A stretch of DNA of 42,485 nt from Mycolicibacter icosiumassiliensis. Lineage in GTDB: Bacteria > Actinomycetota > Actinomycetes > Mycobacteriales > Mycobacteriaceae. The notes below the pieces were generated by a model. It did not search any database. It was not told where the DNA came from and was given only the letters and a program-made list of their open reading frames with translations. Made by a program: the position numbers and the translations under genes. The stretch spans positions 1 through 42,485 of the forward strand of contig NZ_LT546166.1 in NCBI RefSeq assembly GCF_900078685.2. Direction: 5' to 3'. This document shows, piece after piece, positions 1 to 9,677 of this stretch; position 1 is the stretch's first letter; the number at the start of each line of letters is the position of its first letter.

Positions 1-1
1 G

Positions 2-97
2 CGGGTCTACAACCGACGCCGGCGCCACTCAGCGATCGGAATGATCCCCCCGATCGAATACGAGAACCGGATCACTCAGACGGCACAAGCCGCCTGA
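2..97 (+). pseudogene. IS3-family transposase (orfB), C-terminal end, cut by window edge
   Basis: The first 32 codons read in one open frame to a TGA at 95-97. They end in a typical IS3-family integrase tail: a YNRRRRHSAIG stretch followed by PIEYE, the region after the third catalytic residue of the DDE domain. The catalytic residues lie outside the window, so I cannot tell whether the transposase is intact. The stop codon is followed within a few bases by what looks like the element's right terminal repeat, as expected for IS3 elements, where orfB runs almost to the end. The subgroup within IS3 cannot be decided from this tail. Confidence 0.8.
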
Positions 98-100
98 CCC

Positions 101-121
101 TGTGTCCACCATCAGGGGTCA
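101..121. mobile_element. Putative right terminal inverted repeat of IS3-family element
   Basis: Read on the minus strand this begins TGACCCCTGATGG, the TGA...-type end usual for IS3 elements, and the plus strand ends in CA at 120-121. It lies 3 bases after the transposase stop. The left repeat and target duplication are outside the window, so the exact edge is inferred. Confidence 0.6.
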
Positions 122-347
122 ACCCCACTATGAAAAATCGAGGTTAGCGGTAGGTCGAATCGGACCGAGCGGTCACGACGGCAAGACTCCGCGTGATGTT
201 CGCCACTTACCTTGCTTCGCAGGCTTATCCGACAAGGATCTTCCAGTCCGTACACAGTGAATTGCCGGAAAGAAACTCTAATTTGAGAGCCGCCGATCTC
301 GTTGCGACGGCCGGCGTGAATGCCGTTTATTTCCAGGAGGTTACGTT
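122..347 (+). promoter_or_regulatory. Non-coding leader of narK next to the IS end
   Basis: I see no gene in these 226 bases. There is a short inverted repeat CTCT-N6-AGAG at 276-289 and a strong Shine-Dalgarno AGGAGG at 335-340, seven bases before the GTG start of narK. No convincing -35/-10 pair was found by eye. Because the IS ends at about 121, native upstream control sequence may have been displaced and the IS end could supply transcription; this is inference. Confidence 0.4.
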
Positions 348-1757
348 GTGATCACACGCCGCATAACGCATTGGGATCCCGAAGCGGTCGCCACATGGGA
401 GGCGCGTAACAAGCTGATCGCACGCCGCAACTTGATCTGCACCATCGTCGCCGATCATGTCGGCTTCTCGATCTTCGCCTTGTGGTCGGTGATGGCAATG
501 TTCATGCCGCAGGCGGTGTATGGATTCACCGCCGGAGACAAATTCCTGCTGGGCGCTACCGCCACCTTCGTCGGCGGGTGTATGAGAGTGCCCTACACAT
601 TGGGTATCGCCAAGTTCGGCGGTCGCAACTGGACGATCTTCTCCGTTTTGGTCTTGATCATCCCAACGCTGGCCACCATCTTGCTGCTGGAGCATCCCGG
701 CCAGCCGCTGTGGATGTTCCTGCTGTGCGCGGCGCTGACCGGCTTGGGCGGCGCCAATTTCGCCGCATCGATGGCCAACGTCAATGCGTTCTACCCGCAG
801 CGCCTGCGGGGGTGGGCGTTGGCGACCAACGCCGGTCTGGGCAACCTCGGAGCAGCCGCTGTTCAGGTGGTCGGGCTGGTGGTGCTGGCCGTCGCCGGCA
901 ACCGGCAGCCGTACTGGGTGTGCGCGATCTACCTGGTGCTGTTGGTCGTTGCCGCGACCGCCGCGGCTCTGTTCATGGACAACCTCGACCACCACATCGA
1001 AATGGGCCACGTCGGCTCGATCCTGCGGGTACCGGACAGCTGGCTGATCATGCTGCTCTACATCTGCACATTCGGCTCGTGGATTGGTTTCACGTTCGCA
1101 TTCGGCCAGGTGCTGCACATCGTTTTCGAGCGCAGCGGCCAAAGCTCGGCGGCGGCTTCCCTGCACGCACTGCAGATCGCCTTCGTCGGCCCGATGCTGG
1201 GTTCGCTGGCACGCGTCCCGGGGGGAAAACTATCCGACCGGGTGGGCGGCGGACGAGTCACCGTCGTTGTGTTGGCCGGCATGATGATCGCGGCCGGCGC
1301 GCTCGTGGTGCTGAGCGTTCGAGGTGACCAGGTGCCCGGCGCCACGAATGCTATGACGGTGACCGGTTACGTTATTGGGTTTATCTCGCTGTTCATCCTG
1401 GCCGGGGTGGGTAACGCCTCGGTGTTCAAACTGATTCCTTCCGTTTTCGACGCGCGCAGTCGGTCGCTGGACCTTGATGAAGTCGGCCGGCGGCGCTGGT
1501 CTGACGCCCGCTCCGGCGCCCTCATCGGGCTCACCGGATCGGTCGGAGCCCTCGGCGGCGTTGGAATCAACCTCGCGCTGCGCCAGTCCTACCAGTCAAC
1601 CGGGTCGGCAACCTACGCCTTCGCGATATTCCTGGCGGTCTATGCCGTCGCCGCGATACTGACGTGGCAGCGATACGTTCGTCTCCCGATGATGCCGAGG
1701 CATCTCAAGTCTGTCGTGCAACCCGTTGCGGTTCTTTATGATTCGGAGCAGGTTTGA
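348..1757 (+). CDS. narK3: NarK-family nitrate/nitrite transporter (NarK3-like)
   Basis: A 469-residue polytopic membrane protein of the major facilitator superfamily, nitrate/nitrite porter branch, which moves nitrate in or nitrite out across the cytoplasmic membrane. The NNP signature is present around residues 127-165, with GLGGANFAASM, then NAFYPQRLRGWALATNAG and GNLG. The N-terminus WDPEAVATWEARNK and the FGGRNWTIFS stretch match my memory of mycobacterial NarK3 (Rv0261c), which has the same length. Start is GTG, supported by AGGAGG seven bases upstream. It stands alone here, with no nitrate reductase genes nearby. It ends 9 bases before the stop of the convergent metallo-hydrolase gene. 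Confidence 0.88.
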   Translation: MITRRITHWDPEAVATWEARNKLIARRNLICTIVADHVGFSIFALWSVMAMFMPQAVYGFTAGDKFLLGATATFVGGCMRVPYTLGIAKFGGRNWTIFSVLVLIIPTLATILLLEHPGQPLWMFLLCAALTGLGGANFAASMANVNAFYPQRLRGWALATNAGLGNLGAAAVQVVGLVVLAVAGNRQPYWVCAIYLVLLVVAATAAALFMDNLDHHIEMGHVGSILRVPDSWLIMLLYICTFGSWIGFTFAFGQVLHIVFERSGQSSAAASLHALQIAFVGPMLGSLARVPGGKLSDRVGGGRVTVVVLAGMMIAAGALVVLSVRGDQVPGATNAMTVTGYVIGFISLFILAGVGNASVFKLIPSVFDARSRSLDLDEVGRRRWSDARSGALIGLTGSVGALGGVGINLALRQSYQSTGSATYAFAIFLAVYAVAAILTWQRYVRLPMMPRHLKSVVQPVAVLYDSEQV

Positions 1758-1766
1758 CCAAAGTGG

Positions 1767-2525
1767 TCATCTGGCGCGGCGGGCTTGGTCTGCCGCGGCG
1801 TCGGCGGCTTCTTTGATCGGTCCGTGCCAGACATCGCCGTGACCCGGTGCCAGGATCTCGGTCTCCAGTAGTGCCAGCGCGCTGAGGCTGCGTAGACAGT
1901 CCTCCTGGCTGTGGCTGAACAGCTCTGGCAGTAGCTGCGGTCCGGTGTGCGCCAGCACCGGGTGACCGGTGATCAACGCGTCTCCACTGGCTAAAACGCC
2001 GTCGACCAGATACGAGCAGTGTCCGCGGGTGTGACCGGGGGTGGGGATGGCGACCGGCTGGCCGGGCAGTCCGGCGGCGATCTCGCCGGTCAGCGGTTGC
2101 GCCGACGGAATGCCCTCACGGTTCAAGCCGCCGCTGCGCACCACGTGCGCGCTCCACAGCGCCCAGCTCGGCCGCCACAGGCGCGGGGCCAGTGCCAGCG
2201 GTGAAACCTGCTCCAGGTACTCGCGTTTGGCGTGGCCGACCTCGTCGGCGTGGCAGTACACCGGCGTGCCGTGCGTCTTTGCGAGCCAGATCGCCGCACC
2301 GAAGTGGTCGACATGAGCATGGGTGAGCAACACCGCCCGCACATCGGCCGGGCGATAGCCCAGGGCGCCCAGCGACGCCAACACGTCGGTGCGGTCGCCG
2401 GGGTAGCCGGCGTCGATCAACATGACTCCGCTGTCATCGGTGACCAGCAGCCAGTTGACGGCTTCGCCGCGGGCCAAGTACACCCGCTCGGTCACCGGAA
2501 CGAGCTCCACGAGCTTCTCACCCAT
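1767..2525 (-). CDS. MBL-fold metallo-hydrolase (Rv0406c-like)
   Basis: A metallo-beta-lactamase-fold hydrolase of 252 residues. The zinc-binding motif is LLTHAHVDHFG, a later metal ligand lies in TPGHTRGHCSY, and DAL and APGHGDVWHG fit the third and fourth motifs. The frame is open further upstream, but the ATG at 2525 (MGEKLVELVPV) is preferred because it avoids overlapping fgd1. The gene is divergent from fgd1 with 43 bases between starts, the same arrangement as Rv0406c-Rv0407 in M. tuberculosis. The substrate is unknown; the fold covers glyoxalase II-like thioesterases, lactonases and many others. Confidence 0.85.
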   Translation of the reverse strand: MGEKLVELVPVTERVYLARGEAVNWLLVTDDSGVMLIDAGYPGDRTDVLASLGALGYRPADVRAVLLTHAHVDHFGAAIWLAKTHGTPVYCHADEVGHAKREYLEQVSPLALAPRLWRPSWALWSAHVVRSGGLNREGIPSAQPLTGEIAAGLPGQPVAIPTPGHTRGHCSYLVDGVLASGDALITGHPVLAHTGPQLLPELFSHSQEDCLRSLSALALLETEILAPGHGDVWHGPIKEAADAAADQARRAR

Positions 2526-2568
2526 GCCCGTGAGTTTAGAAAGGTGACGGGAGAGTAGAAAAGATGGA

Positions 2569-3603
2569 ATGGCGGAACTCAAACTCGGTTACAAGGCATC
2601 GGCAGAGCAGTTCGGACCACGGGAGCTGGTGGAGCTCGGTGTAGCGGCCGAGGCGCACGGCATGGACAGTGCCACCGTCAGCGACCACTTCCAGCCCTGG
2701 CGCCACGAAGGTGGGCACGCCCCGTTCTCGCTGGCCTGGATGACCGCGGTCGGCGAGCGTACCAGCAAGATCGTGCTGGGCACCTCGGTGCTGACCCCGA
2801 CGTTCCGGTACAACCCCGCCGTCATCGCGCAGGCCTTTGCGACCATGAGCTGCCTGTATCCGCAGCGGATCTTCCTGGGCGTCGGCACCGGTGAGGCCTT
2901 GAACGAGATCGCCACCGGTTTCACCGGCGAGTGGCCCGAGTTCAAGGAGCGGTTCGGGCGGTTGCGTGAGTCGGTGCGGCTGATGCGCGAACTGTGGCGC
3001 GGTGACCGGGTGGACTTTGACGGCGACTACTACAAGCTCAAGGGCGCCTCGATCTACGACGTCCCGGAGTCGGGAGTTCCGGTCTATATCGCGGCCGGTG
3101 GGCCGGCGGTGGCGAAGTACGCGGGGCGCGTGGGCGACGGCTTCATCTGTACCTCCGGCAAGGGCGAGGAGCTCTACACCGAAAAGCTGATGCCGGCGGT
3201 GTTAGAGGGCGCGGCCGCCGCGGAGCGAGACGCCGCCGCGATCGACAAGATGATCGAGATCAAGATCTCCTACGACCCCGACCCCGACCTGGCGCTGAAC
3301 AACACCCGGTTCTGGGCGCCGCTGTCATTGACGGCTGAGCAGAAGCACTCCATCGACGACCCGATCGAGATGGAGAAGGCGGCCGACGCGCTGCCGATCG
3401 AGCAGATCGCCAAACGCTGGATCGTCGCCTCGGACCCGGACGAGGCCGTGGAACAGGTCGGCCAGTATGTGAAGTGGGGCCTGAACCACCTGGTGTTCCA
3501 CGCTCCGGGGCACGACCAGCGCCGTTTCCTGGAGCTGTTCAAGACCGACTTGGAGCCGCGGCTGCGTCGGCTGGGCGCAGCCTCGGGGGCCGGTCAGGCG
3601 TAA
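2569..3603 (+). CDS. fgd1: F420-dependent glucose-6-phosphate dehydrogenase
   Basis: Oxidises glucose-6-phosphate to 6-phosphogluconolactone while reducing coenzyme F420, the main source of F420H2 in mycobacteria. The protein is 344 residues in the luciferase-like (LLM) TIM-barrel family. It starts [17 protein letters not shown] and contains SDHFQPWRH (catalytic His about residue 40, Trp about 44), [10 protein letters not shown] (Glu about 109) and the near-invariant ASIYDVP and [13 protein letters not shown] stretches. It is a few residues longer than the 336-residue M. tuberculosis enzyme because of an AASGAGQA tail. In M. tuberculosis fgd1 is followed by pta-ackA; here the next recognisable sequence is the end of pknG, 73 bases on. 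Confidence 0.97.
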   Translation: MAELKLGYKASAEQFGPRELVELGVAAEAHGMDSATVSDHFQPWRHEGGHAPFSLAWMTAVGERTSKIVLGTSVLTPTFRYNPAVIAQAFATMSCLYPQRIFLGVGTGEALNEIATGFTGEWPEFKERFGRLRESVRLMRELWRGDRVDFDGDYYKLKGASIYDVPESGVPVYIAAGGPAVAKYAGRVGDGFICTSGKGEELYTEKLMPAVLEGAAAAERDAAAIDKMIEIKISYDPDPDLALNNTRFWAPLSLTAEQKHSIDDPIEMEKAADALPIEQIAKRWIVASDPDEAVEQVGQYVKWGLNHLVFHAPGHDQRRFLELFKTDLEPRLRRLGAASGAGQA

Positions 3604-3676
3604 CCGCAGCCGGGGTCGGGCGCATCCTTGACCGTGGTCTGTGACAGGGTCACCCGGCTGCCCACGGTCATCGGAT

Positions 3677-5233
<1,557 letters not shown>

Positions 5234-5269
5234 CTTCGGGCGGGCCGCCTACCCACTAACGTGGGGGCG

Positions 5270-6769
5270 GTGGACTACAAGTCGAAGTTGATCCCTGCCC
5301 TCGGTGTCGTGATGGTCGGTGCGCTGTTCAGCGCCGGCTGCAGCCGCACCCCGGAAAACACCGAGCAGGGAGCAGATCCCGCCGCGGCCGCTGAATTCGC
5401 CAGCAGCCTGCGCGGCAAGGTCACCATCGACGCCATGATGGCCCACTTGCAGAAGCTGCAGGACATCGCCGACGCCAACAACGGCACTCGTGCCATCGGC
5501 ACCCCGGGCTACGACGCCAGCGTCGAGTACGTGGCCAGCACCTTGCGCGAGCATGGCTTCGACGTGGCGACCCCGGAGTTCACTGCCCGGGTGTTCAAGT
5601 CCGAGCCGGGCTCGGTGCATCTGGGTGACAAGACCGTCGAGGCCCGTGCGCTGATGTACAGCCTCGGCACCCCGCCCGACGGTGTCACCGGCCCGCTGGT
5701 CGCGGCGCCGGCCGACGACAGTCCAGGCTGCAGCGCCGAGGACTACCAGGGGCTCACGGTCAAAGACGCCGTCGTACTGGTAGACCGCGGTACCTGCCCG
5801 TTCAAGGAGAAGATGGCCGTCGCCGTCGAGCTGGGTGCGGTGGCGCTGGTGGTGGCCGACAGTGTCGATGAACCGAAGATGGGCGGCACCCTTGGTGAGC
5901 AGACCGAGGTCAAGGTGCCCGTGGTGAGCGTGACCAAGGCTGACGGCGCGATGCTGCGCGACGGGCACGGGGCGATGACGGTCAAGCTCGACGCGCACAC
6001 CGACGACATCCCGTCACGCAACGTGATCGCGCAGACCAAGAGCGGATCGACCGAGAACATTGTCATGCTCGGAGCCCACCTGGACAGCGTTCCGGAGGGT
6101 CCGGGCATCAACGACAACGGCTCCGGTGTTGCCGCGGTGCTGGAAACCGCTTTGCAGTTGGGAGATTCGCCGCAGGTGCGCAACGCGGTGCGGTTCGGTT
6201 TCTGGGGCGCCGAGGAGCTCGGCCTGATCGGCTCGCGCAAGTACGTCGAGTCGCTCGACGAGGAGCAACTCAAGAACATCGCGCTGTATATGAACTTCGA
6301 CATGCTGGGTTCGCCGAATCCGGGCTATTTCACCTACGACGGTGACCAGTCGCTGCCGGCGGACAAGCGAGGCCAGCCCGTGGTGCCGGAAGGTTCGGCC
6401 GGCATCGAGCGGACCATGGTCGCCTACCTCAAGTCGGCCGGCAAGGAGCCACGGGACACCTCGTTCGACGGCCGGTCCGACTACGACGGGTTCACCCAGG
6501 CCGGTATCCCGTCCGGCGGATTGTTCTCCGGCGCGGAGGTGAAGAAAACGCCCGAGGAGGCCAAGCTGTGGGGCGGCACCGCCGATGAGCCCTTCGACCC
6601 GAACTATCACCAAAAGGGTGACACCATAGCGAACATCGACCGCGATGAACTGGCCATCAACGGCGGAGGGGTGCCGTACGCCGTCGGGTTGTATGCCCAG
6701 GATCTCAGTGGCCGCAACGGGGTCCCGGTGCGCGACGACCGCACCCGTCACCTCCTCACCCAGCCATGA
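5270..6769 (+). CDS. lpqL: LpqL, M28 aminopeptidase lipoprotein with PA domain
   Basis: A secreted lipoprotein peptidase of family M28 (aminopeptidase Y/S type). The N-terminus has a short signal peptide ending in lipobox FSAGC. A PA domain lies about residues 125-235, inserted before the di-zinc peptidase core. Numbered from this start, the zinc ligands and catalytic residues are all present: His270 (AHLDS), Asp282 (GINDNGSG), Glu315-Glu316 (WGAEELG), Asp344 (NFDML) and His447 (YHQKGDT). It closely resembles M. tuberculosis Rv0418. The GTG at 5270 is chosen because it gives an Rv0418-like N-terminus (VDYKSK) and follows a G-rich stretch; GTG 5261 is the alternative. Its stop overlaps the next start (ATGA), so the two are translationally coupled. 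Confidence 0.93.
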   Translation: MDYKSKLIPALGVVMVGALFSAGCSRTPENTEQGADPAAAAEFASSLRGKVTIDAMMAHLQKLQDIADANNGTRAIGTPGYDASVEYVASTLREHGFDVATPEFTARVFKSEPGSVHLGDKTVEARALMYSLGTPPDGVTGPLVAAPADDSPGCSAEDYQGLTVKDAVVLVDRGTCPFKEKMAVAVELGAVALVVADSVDEPKMGGTLGEQTEVKVPVVSVTKADGAMLRDGHGAMTVKLDAHTDDIPSRNVIAQTKSGSTENIVMLGAHLDSVPEGPGINDNGSGVAAVLETALQLGDSPQVRNAVRFGFWGAEELGLIGSRKYVESLDEEQLKNIALYMNFDMLGSPNPGYFTYDGDQSLPADKRGQPVVPEGSAGIERTMVAYLKSAGKEPRDTSFDGRSDYDGFTQAGIPSGGLFSGAEVKKTPEEAKLWGGTADEPFDPNYHQKGDTIANIDRDELAINGGGVPYAVGLYAQDLSGRNGVPVRDDRTRHLLTQP

Positions 6770-8223
6770 TCCGTCCGGCGGGAGCCCTGCTGGTCGCTGT
6801 TGGCGTACTGACGGGCTGCTCGCCGGAGCCCACGGGCCCGCCGCTGTCGAATCGGCTGGCGAGCCAGGTCACCGTCGCGGCGATGCTTACGCATCTGCAG
6901 CGACTGCAGGAGATCGCCGACGAACACCAACGGAATCGGGCTGACGGCACGCCGGGGTTCGACGCCAGCGCCGACTACGTGGCCAACGCCCTGCGCGACA
7001 AGGGCTTCGAGGTGACGACACCCGAGCTCATCAGGTTGGACACCGTCTCAGCCGGCAAGCCGACACTGACCGTCGCCGGGGTTGGCTACCCGGTCGATCA
7101 GGCCTCGCTGCTGGTGCGCACACCGGCCGGCGGCGTCAGCGGTCCGGTGGTGCGCCCGACGCGGTCTTCGGGTTGCGCAGCCGCCGACTACCCGCCGAAA
7201 GTGCCCCGTGGCGGGATCGCCGTGGTCAGTGACGCCGGCTGCTCGGTGGTGGTCAAACAGAACGTGGCCGCCGCGCGTGGAGCCGCCGCACTGGTCGTGG
7301 TGAGCCTGCCGAGCCGTAACGGCGCGCCCGCCGGATTGTTCCCTGCCGAGTACTACGACCAACTCACGATGCCGGTAGCGGTGGCCGGGCGTGACGGTGA
7401 CAGCGCGCTGCGCCGCGCGACCGGGACGGTGCGGCTGGTGCTGGATGCCCACACCATGAAGATCACCTCTCGGAATATCTTGGCGCAGACGAAAACCGGT
7501 TCGGAGCGTGACGTGGTGATGGTCGGAGCGCACCTCGACAGTGCGCTCGGCAGCCCGGGGATCAACAACAACGGCTCCGGGGTGGCCGCGGTGTTGGAAA
7601 CCGCGCTGCAGCTGGGCCCGGAGCCGGCGGTGACCAACGCGGTCCGGTTTGCGTTCTGGGGCGCCCAGGAGCAACAGCTCGGTGGTTCCACCGACTACGT
7701 CTTCGGGCTCGACCGCGACCAGCTCAACGACATCGCCCTGTACCTGAACTTCGACACGCTGGCCTCCCCGAATCCCGGCTTCTTCACCTATGACGGCGAC
7801 CAGTCGGCGCTGCCGAGCCGTGACATCACCCCCGCCGACGTGCCGGTGGGATCGGGCGGTATCGAACGCATCCTGGCCGGCTACCTCAACCTGGTGGGCG
7901 TGCGGCCCGCCGATATGCCGCTGAGCAGCGACACCGACTACAGCCCGTTCGTGGTGGCCGGGGTGCCCATCGGGGGCATCACCACCGGCGCTTCCCAACT
8001 CAAGACCACCGCACAGGCCCGGCTGTGGGGCGGAAAGCCCGGAGCCGCGTTCGACCCGAACTATCGCGGCCCCGGTGACACGGTTGAACAGATCAATCAA
8101 CGGGCATTGGCGCTGACCGGCGCCGCGGTGGCGTTTGCGGTGGCCAACTATGCGCAGTCCATCGGCGGACCCAACGGTGTCCCGGCCCGTGACACGCGTC
8201 ACCGGGCACCGCTGGGCCCGTAA
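6766..8223 (+). CDS. LpqL-like M28-family lipoprotein, probable pseudoenzyme
   Basis: A 485-residue tandem paralogue of LpqL: signal peptide, lipobox VLTGC, PA domain and M28 core align along the whole length. The metal site is degraded. His256 (AHLDS) and Asp330 (NFDTL) remain. The bridging Asp is Asn268 (GINNNGSG), the catalytic base Glu is Gln301 with only Glu302 kept (WGAQEQ), and the last zinc-binding His is Arg434 (NYRGPGDT). The reading frame is otherwise intact and coding-like, so the protein is probably made and selected for something other than di-zinc peptidase catalysis, perhaps peptide or sugar binding or partnering LpqL. It starts inside the lpqL stop (ATGA). This position is held by lpqM in M. 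tuberculosis, which is not an M28 paralogue as far as I recall. Confidence 0.9.
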   Translation: MIRPAGALLVAVGVLTGCSPEPTGPPLSNRLASQVTVAAMLTHLQRLQEIADEHQRNRADGTPGFDASADYVANALRDKGFEVTTPELIRLDTVSAGKPTLTVAGVGYPVDQASLLVRTPAGGVSGPVVRPTRSSGCAAADYPPKVPRGGIAVVSDAGCSVVVKQNVAAARGAAALVVVSLPSRNGAPAGLFPAEYYDQLTMPVAVAGRDGDSALRRATGTVRLVLDAHTMKITSRNILAQTKTGSERDVVMVGAHLDSALGSPGINNNGSGVAAVLETALQLGPEPAVTNAVRFAFWGAQEQQLGGSTDYVFGLDRDQLNDIALYLNFDTLASPNPGFFTYDGDQSALPSRDITPADVPVGSGGIERILAGYLNLVGVRPADMPLSSDTDYSPFVVAGVPIGGITTGASQLKTTAQARLWGGKPGAAFDPNYRGPGDTVEQINQRALALTGAAVAFAVANYAQSIGGPNGVPARDTRHRAPLGP

Positions 8224-8242
8224 GCCCCGCACTGGGCGGGGC
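8224..8242 (+). terminator. Hairpin after lpqL pair
   Basis: GCCCCGC (8224-8230) and GCGGGGC (8236-8242) form a perfect 7-bp stem with a 5-base loop starting at the base after the stop codon. There is no T-run, so it would be a mycobacterial I-shaped terminator at best. Confidence 0.45.
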
Positions 8243-8305
8243 GCGTCGGGGTACGTACGGGCGGGCTCGATATTGTGTCCGCTGTAGCCCGTTTACCCGG
8301 CTGTG

Positions 8306-8329
8306 TTAATAATGCTGTGCACGTGACAG
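8306..8329 (+). promoter_or_regulatory. Possible promoter and operator of the double-TetR gene
   Basis: An AT-rich TTAATAAT at 8306-8313 could be a -10 element. It is followed by an imperfect palindrome CTGT-N7-ACAG at 8315-8329, which could be a TetR autoregulatory site. This is visual only and no -35 is obvious. Confidence 0.25.
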
Positions 8330-8354
8330 AGCTGGCCTGAGTTGATCGGGAGGG

Positions 8355-9644
8355 GTGGTGACCACGCTTGGTGCCACGAACGACCCTGGCGGACGCACTG
8401 GTGCCCGCATAAAGCGGCGCCCCAAAGACCGCAAGGCGCAAATCACGCGTGCTGCCGCGGAAACGTTCAGTGCACAGGGCTACCACGCGACCAGCATGGA
8501 GGCGATCGCCTCCAAGGTCGGGATCTCCGCGCCGGCGCTGTATCGGCACTATCCCAGCAAGTACGAGATGTTCTCGGTCGTCGTCGGCTCGCTCGGTCAG
8601 CAGTTGGTGGACTGCACCGAGTTCGTCGACGAGTTGTCCGATGCTGAGATGCTCGACGAGGCGCCGGCAGTGCTGGATCAGGCCGTCGACGGGCTCATCA
8701 CGTCATCGATCCTCAACCGCGAGGCCAGCGGGTTGTTCCGCTGGCAGGCTCGCTACCTGCAGCCTGAGGACCACGCCAAGCTCATGATGCAGATGAACAC
8801 GGTCGGTACGCGCCTGAAGCGGCCGATCAGCGTCATGCGTCCGGAGCTGAACTCCCTGGAGCAGTGGACTCTGACGGTGGCGCTGGTCAGTGTCGCCGGC
8901 AGCATCATCGGACACCGACTGCAGCTCCCGGACGACGAGATCAAGCCGCTGCTCATCGCGGCCTCGCGATCAGTGGTCGCTGCGCAGCTGCCCGGAACCG
9001 ACGAGATCGGCGTCAATCGGCCCTCGGTGTGGCGCATCTTCACGCCCGACGCCGGACCGTACGAGGCGCTACTGCACTCGGCGGTCCTGTTGTTCGGCAA
9101 GCAGGGCTATGCCGAGACCGGCGTCACCGAGATCGCCGACGCCGTCGGCGTCCCAGCATCCGGCGTCTACCGCTATTTCTCAAGCAAGAGCGACATCTTG
9201 ACGACGGGGCTGCAGCGTGCCGTGGATCGGATAGCCGGGGAGATGGCGGCTATCGCCGGCGTCTTCGCCGCGCCGGACGAGGCGCTGCGCCGGTTGATCG
9301 AGGCCTATGTGGCCACGGTGTTCGCCAACCCCGAGTTGGCGTCGGTCTATGACACCGAGCGGGTGAACCTGGCGCCGGCCGAGCGTGAGCTGCTGCGCGA
9401 TTCCGAGCGCGCGTTCATCGAAACCTGGGCCCGACCGCTGATGGCGATCAGGCCGGATCTGGATACGATGCACGCGAAATTCTTGGTGCATGCCTTGGCG
9501 GCACTGGTGGACGACTTGGCCCGGGTTGCCCGCGGCGGTGAGATCCCGGGCCAGGGGTTCCTCGCCGGGGGTCCGGGTTACGCGCAGGCCTGCCTGCGCA
9601 GGCTGATGGAGTCCATCGTGTTCGCCGGGGTCGACCAGAACTGA
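8355..9644 (+). CDS. TetR-family regulator with two TetR units in one chain
   Basis: A 429-residue protein with two complete TetR-type N-terminal helix-turn-helix domains. The first is at about residues 24-72 (AAAETFSAQGYHATSMEAIA, then ISAPALYRHYPSK). The second is at about residues 236-285 (AVLLFGKQGYAETGVTEIA, then VPASGVYRYFSSK). Each is followed by its own ligand-binding helical region, so one chain looks like a fused dimer. The start is GTG 8355 or, with better spacing from GGGAGG, the next codon GTG 8358. It lies upstream of, and convergent with, the monooxygenase gene, with 33 bases between stops. Such tandem TetR proteins occur in actinobacteria; the ligand and target are unknown. 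Confidence 0.88.
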   Translation: MVTTLGATNDPGGRTGARIKRRPKDRKAQITRAAAETFSAQGYHATSMEAIASKVGISAPALYRHYPSKYEMFSVVVGSLGQQLVDCTEFVDELSDAEMLDEAPAVLDQAVDGLITSSILNREASGLFRWQARYLQPEDHAKLMMQMNTVGTRLKRPISVMRPELNSLEQWTLTVALVSVAGSIIGHRLQLPDDEIKPLLIAASRSVVAAQLPGTDEIGVNRPSVWRIFTPDAGPYEALLHSAVLLFGKQGYAETGVTEIADAVGVPASGVYRYFSSKSDILTTGLQRAVDRIAGEMAAIAGVFAAPDEALRRLIEAYVATVFANPELASVYDTERVNLAPAERELLRDSERAFIETWARPLMAIRPDLDTMHAKFLVHALAALVDDLARVARGGEIPGQGFLAGGPGYAQACLRRLMESIVFAGVDQN

Positions 9645-9677
9645 GGAGCCGGCGAAATCGCTGAACCGCCTGATGGA

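Noticed and set aside
327..1166. A 279-codon minus-strand open frame opposite narK
   Set aside because: Its Gln/His/Arg-rich composition and complete overlap with a clear transporter gene mark it as a shadow frame.
3594..3671. A 25-codon minus-strand ORF (MTVGSRVTLSQTTVKDAPDP...) between fgd1 and pknG
   Set aside because: It reads like the tail of a real protein and could be a deletion scar, but it overlaps the end of fgd1, has no SD and I cannot match it to a family.
7048..8232. A 394-codon minus-strand open frame opposite the LpqL paralogue
   Set aside because: No domain, antisense-type composition, and fully overlaps a gene with lipobox and M28 motifs.
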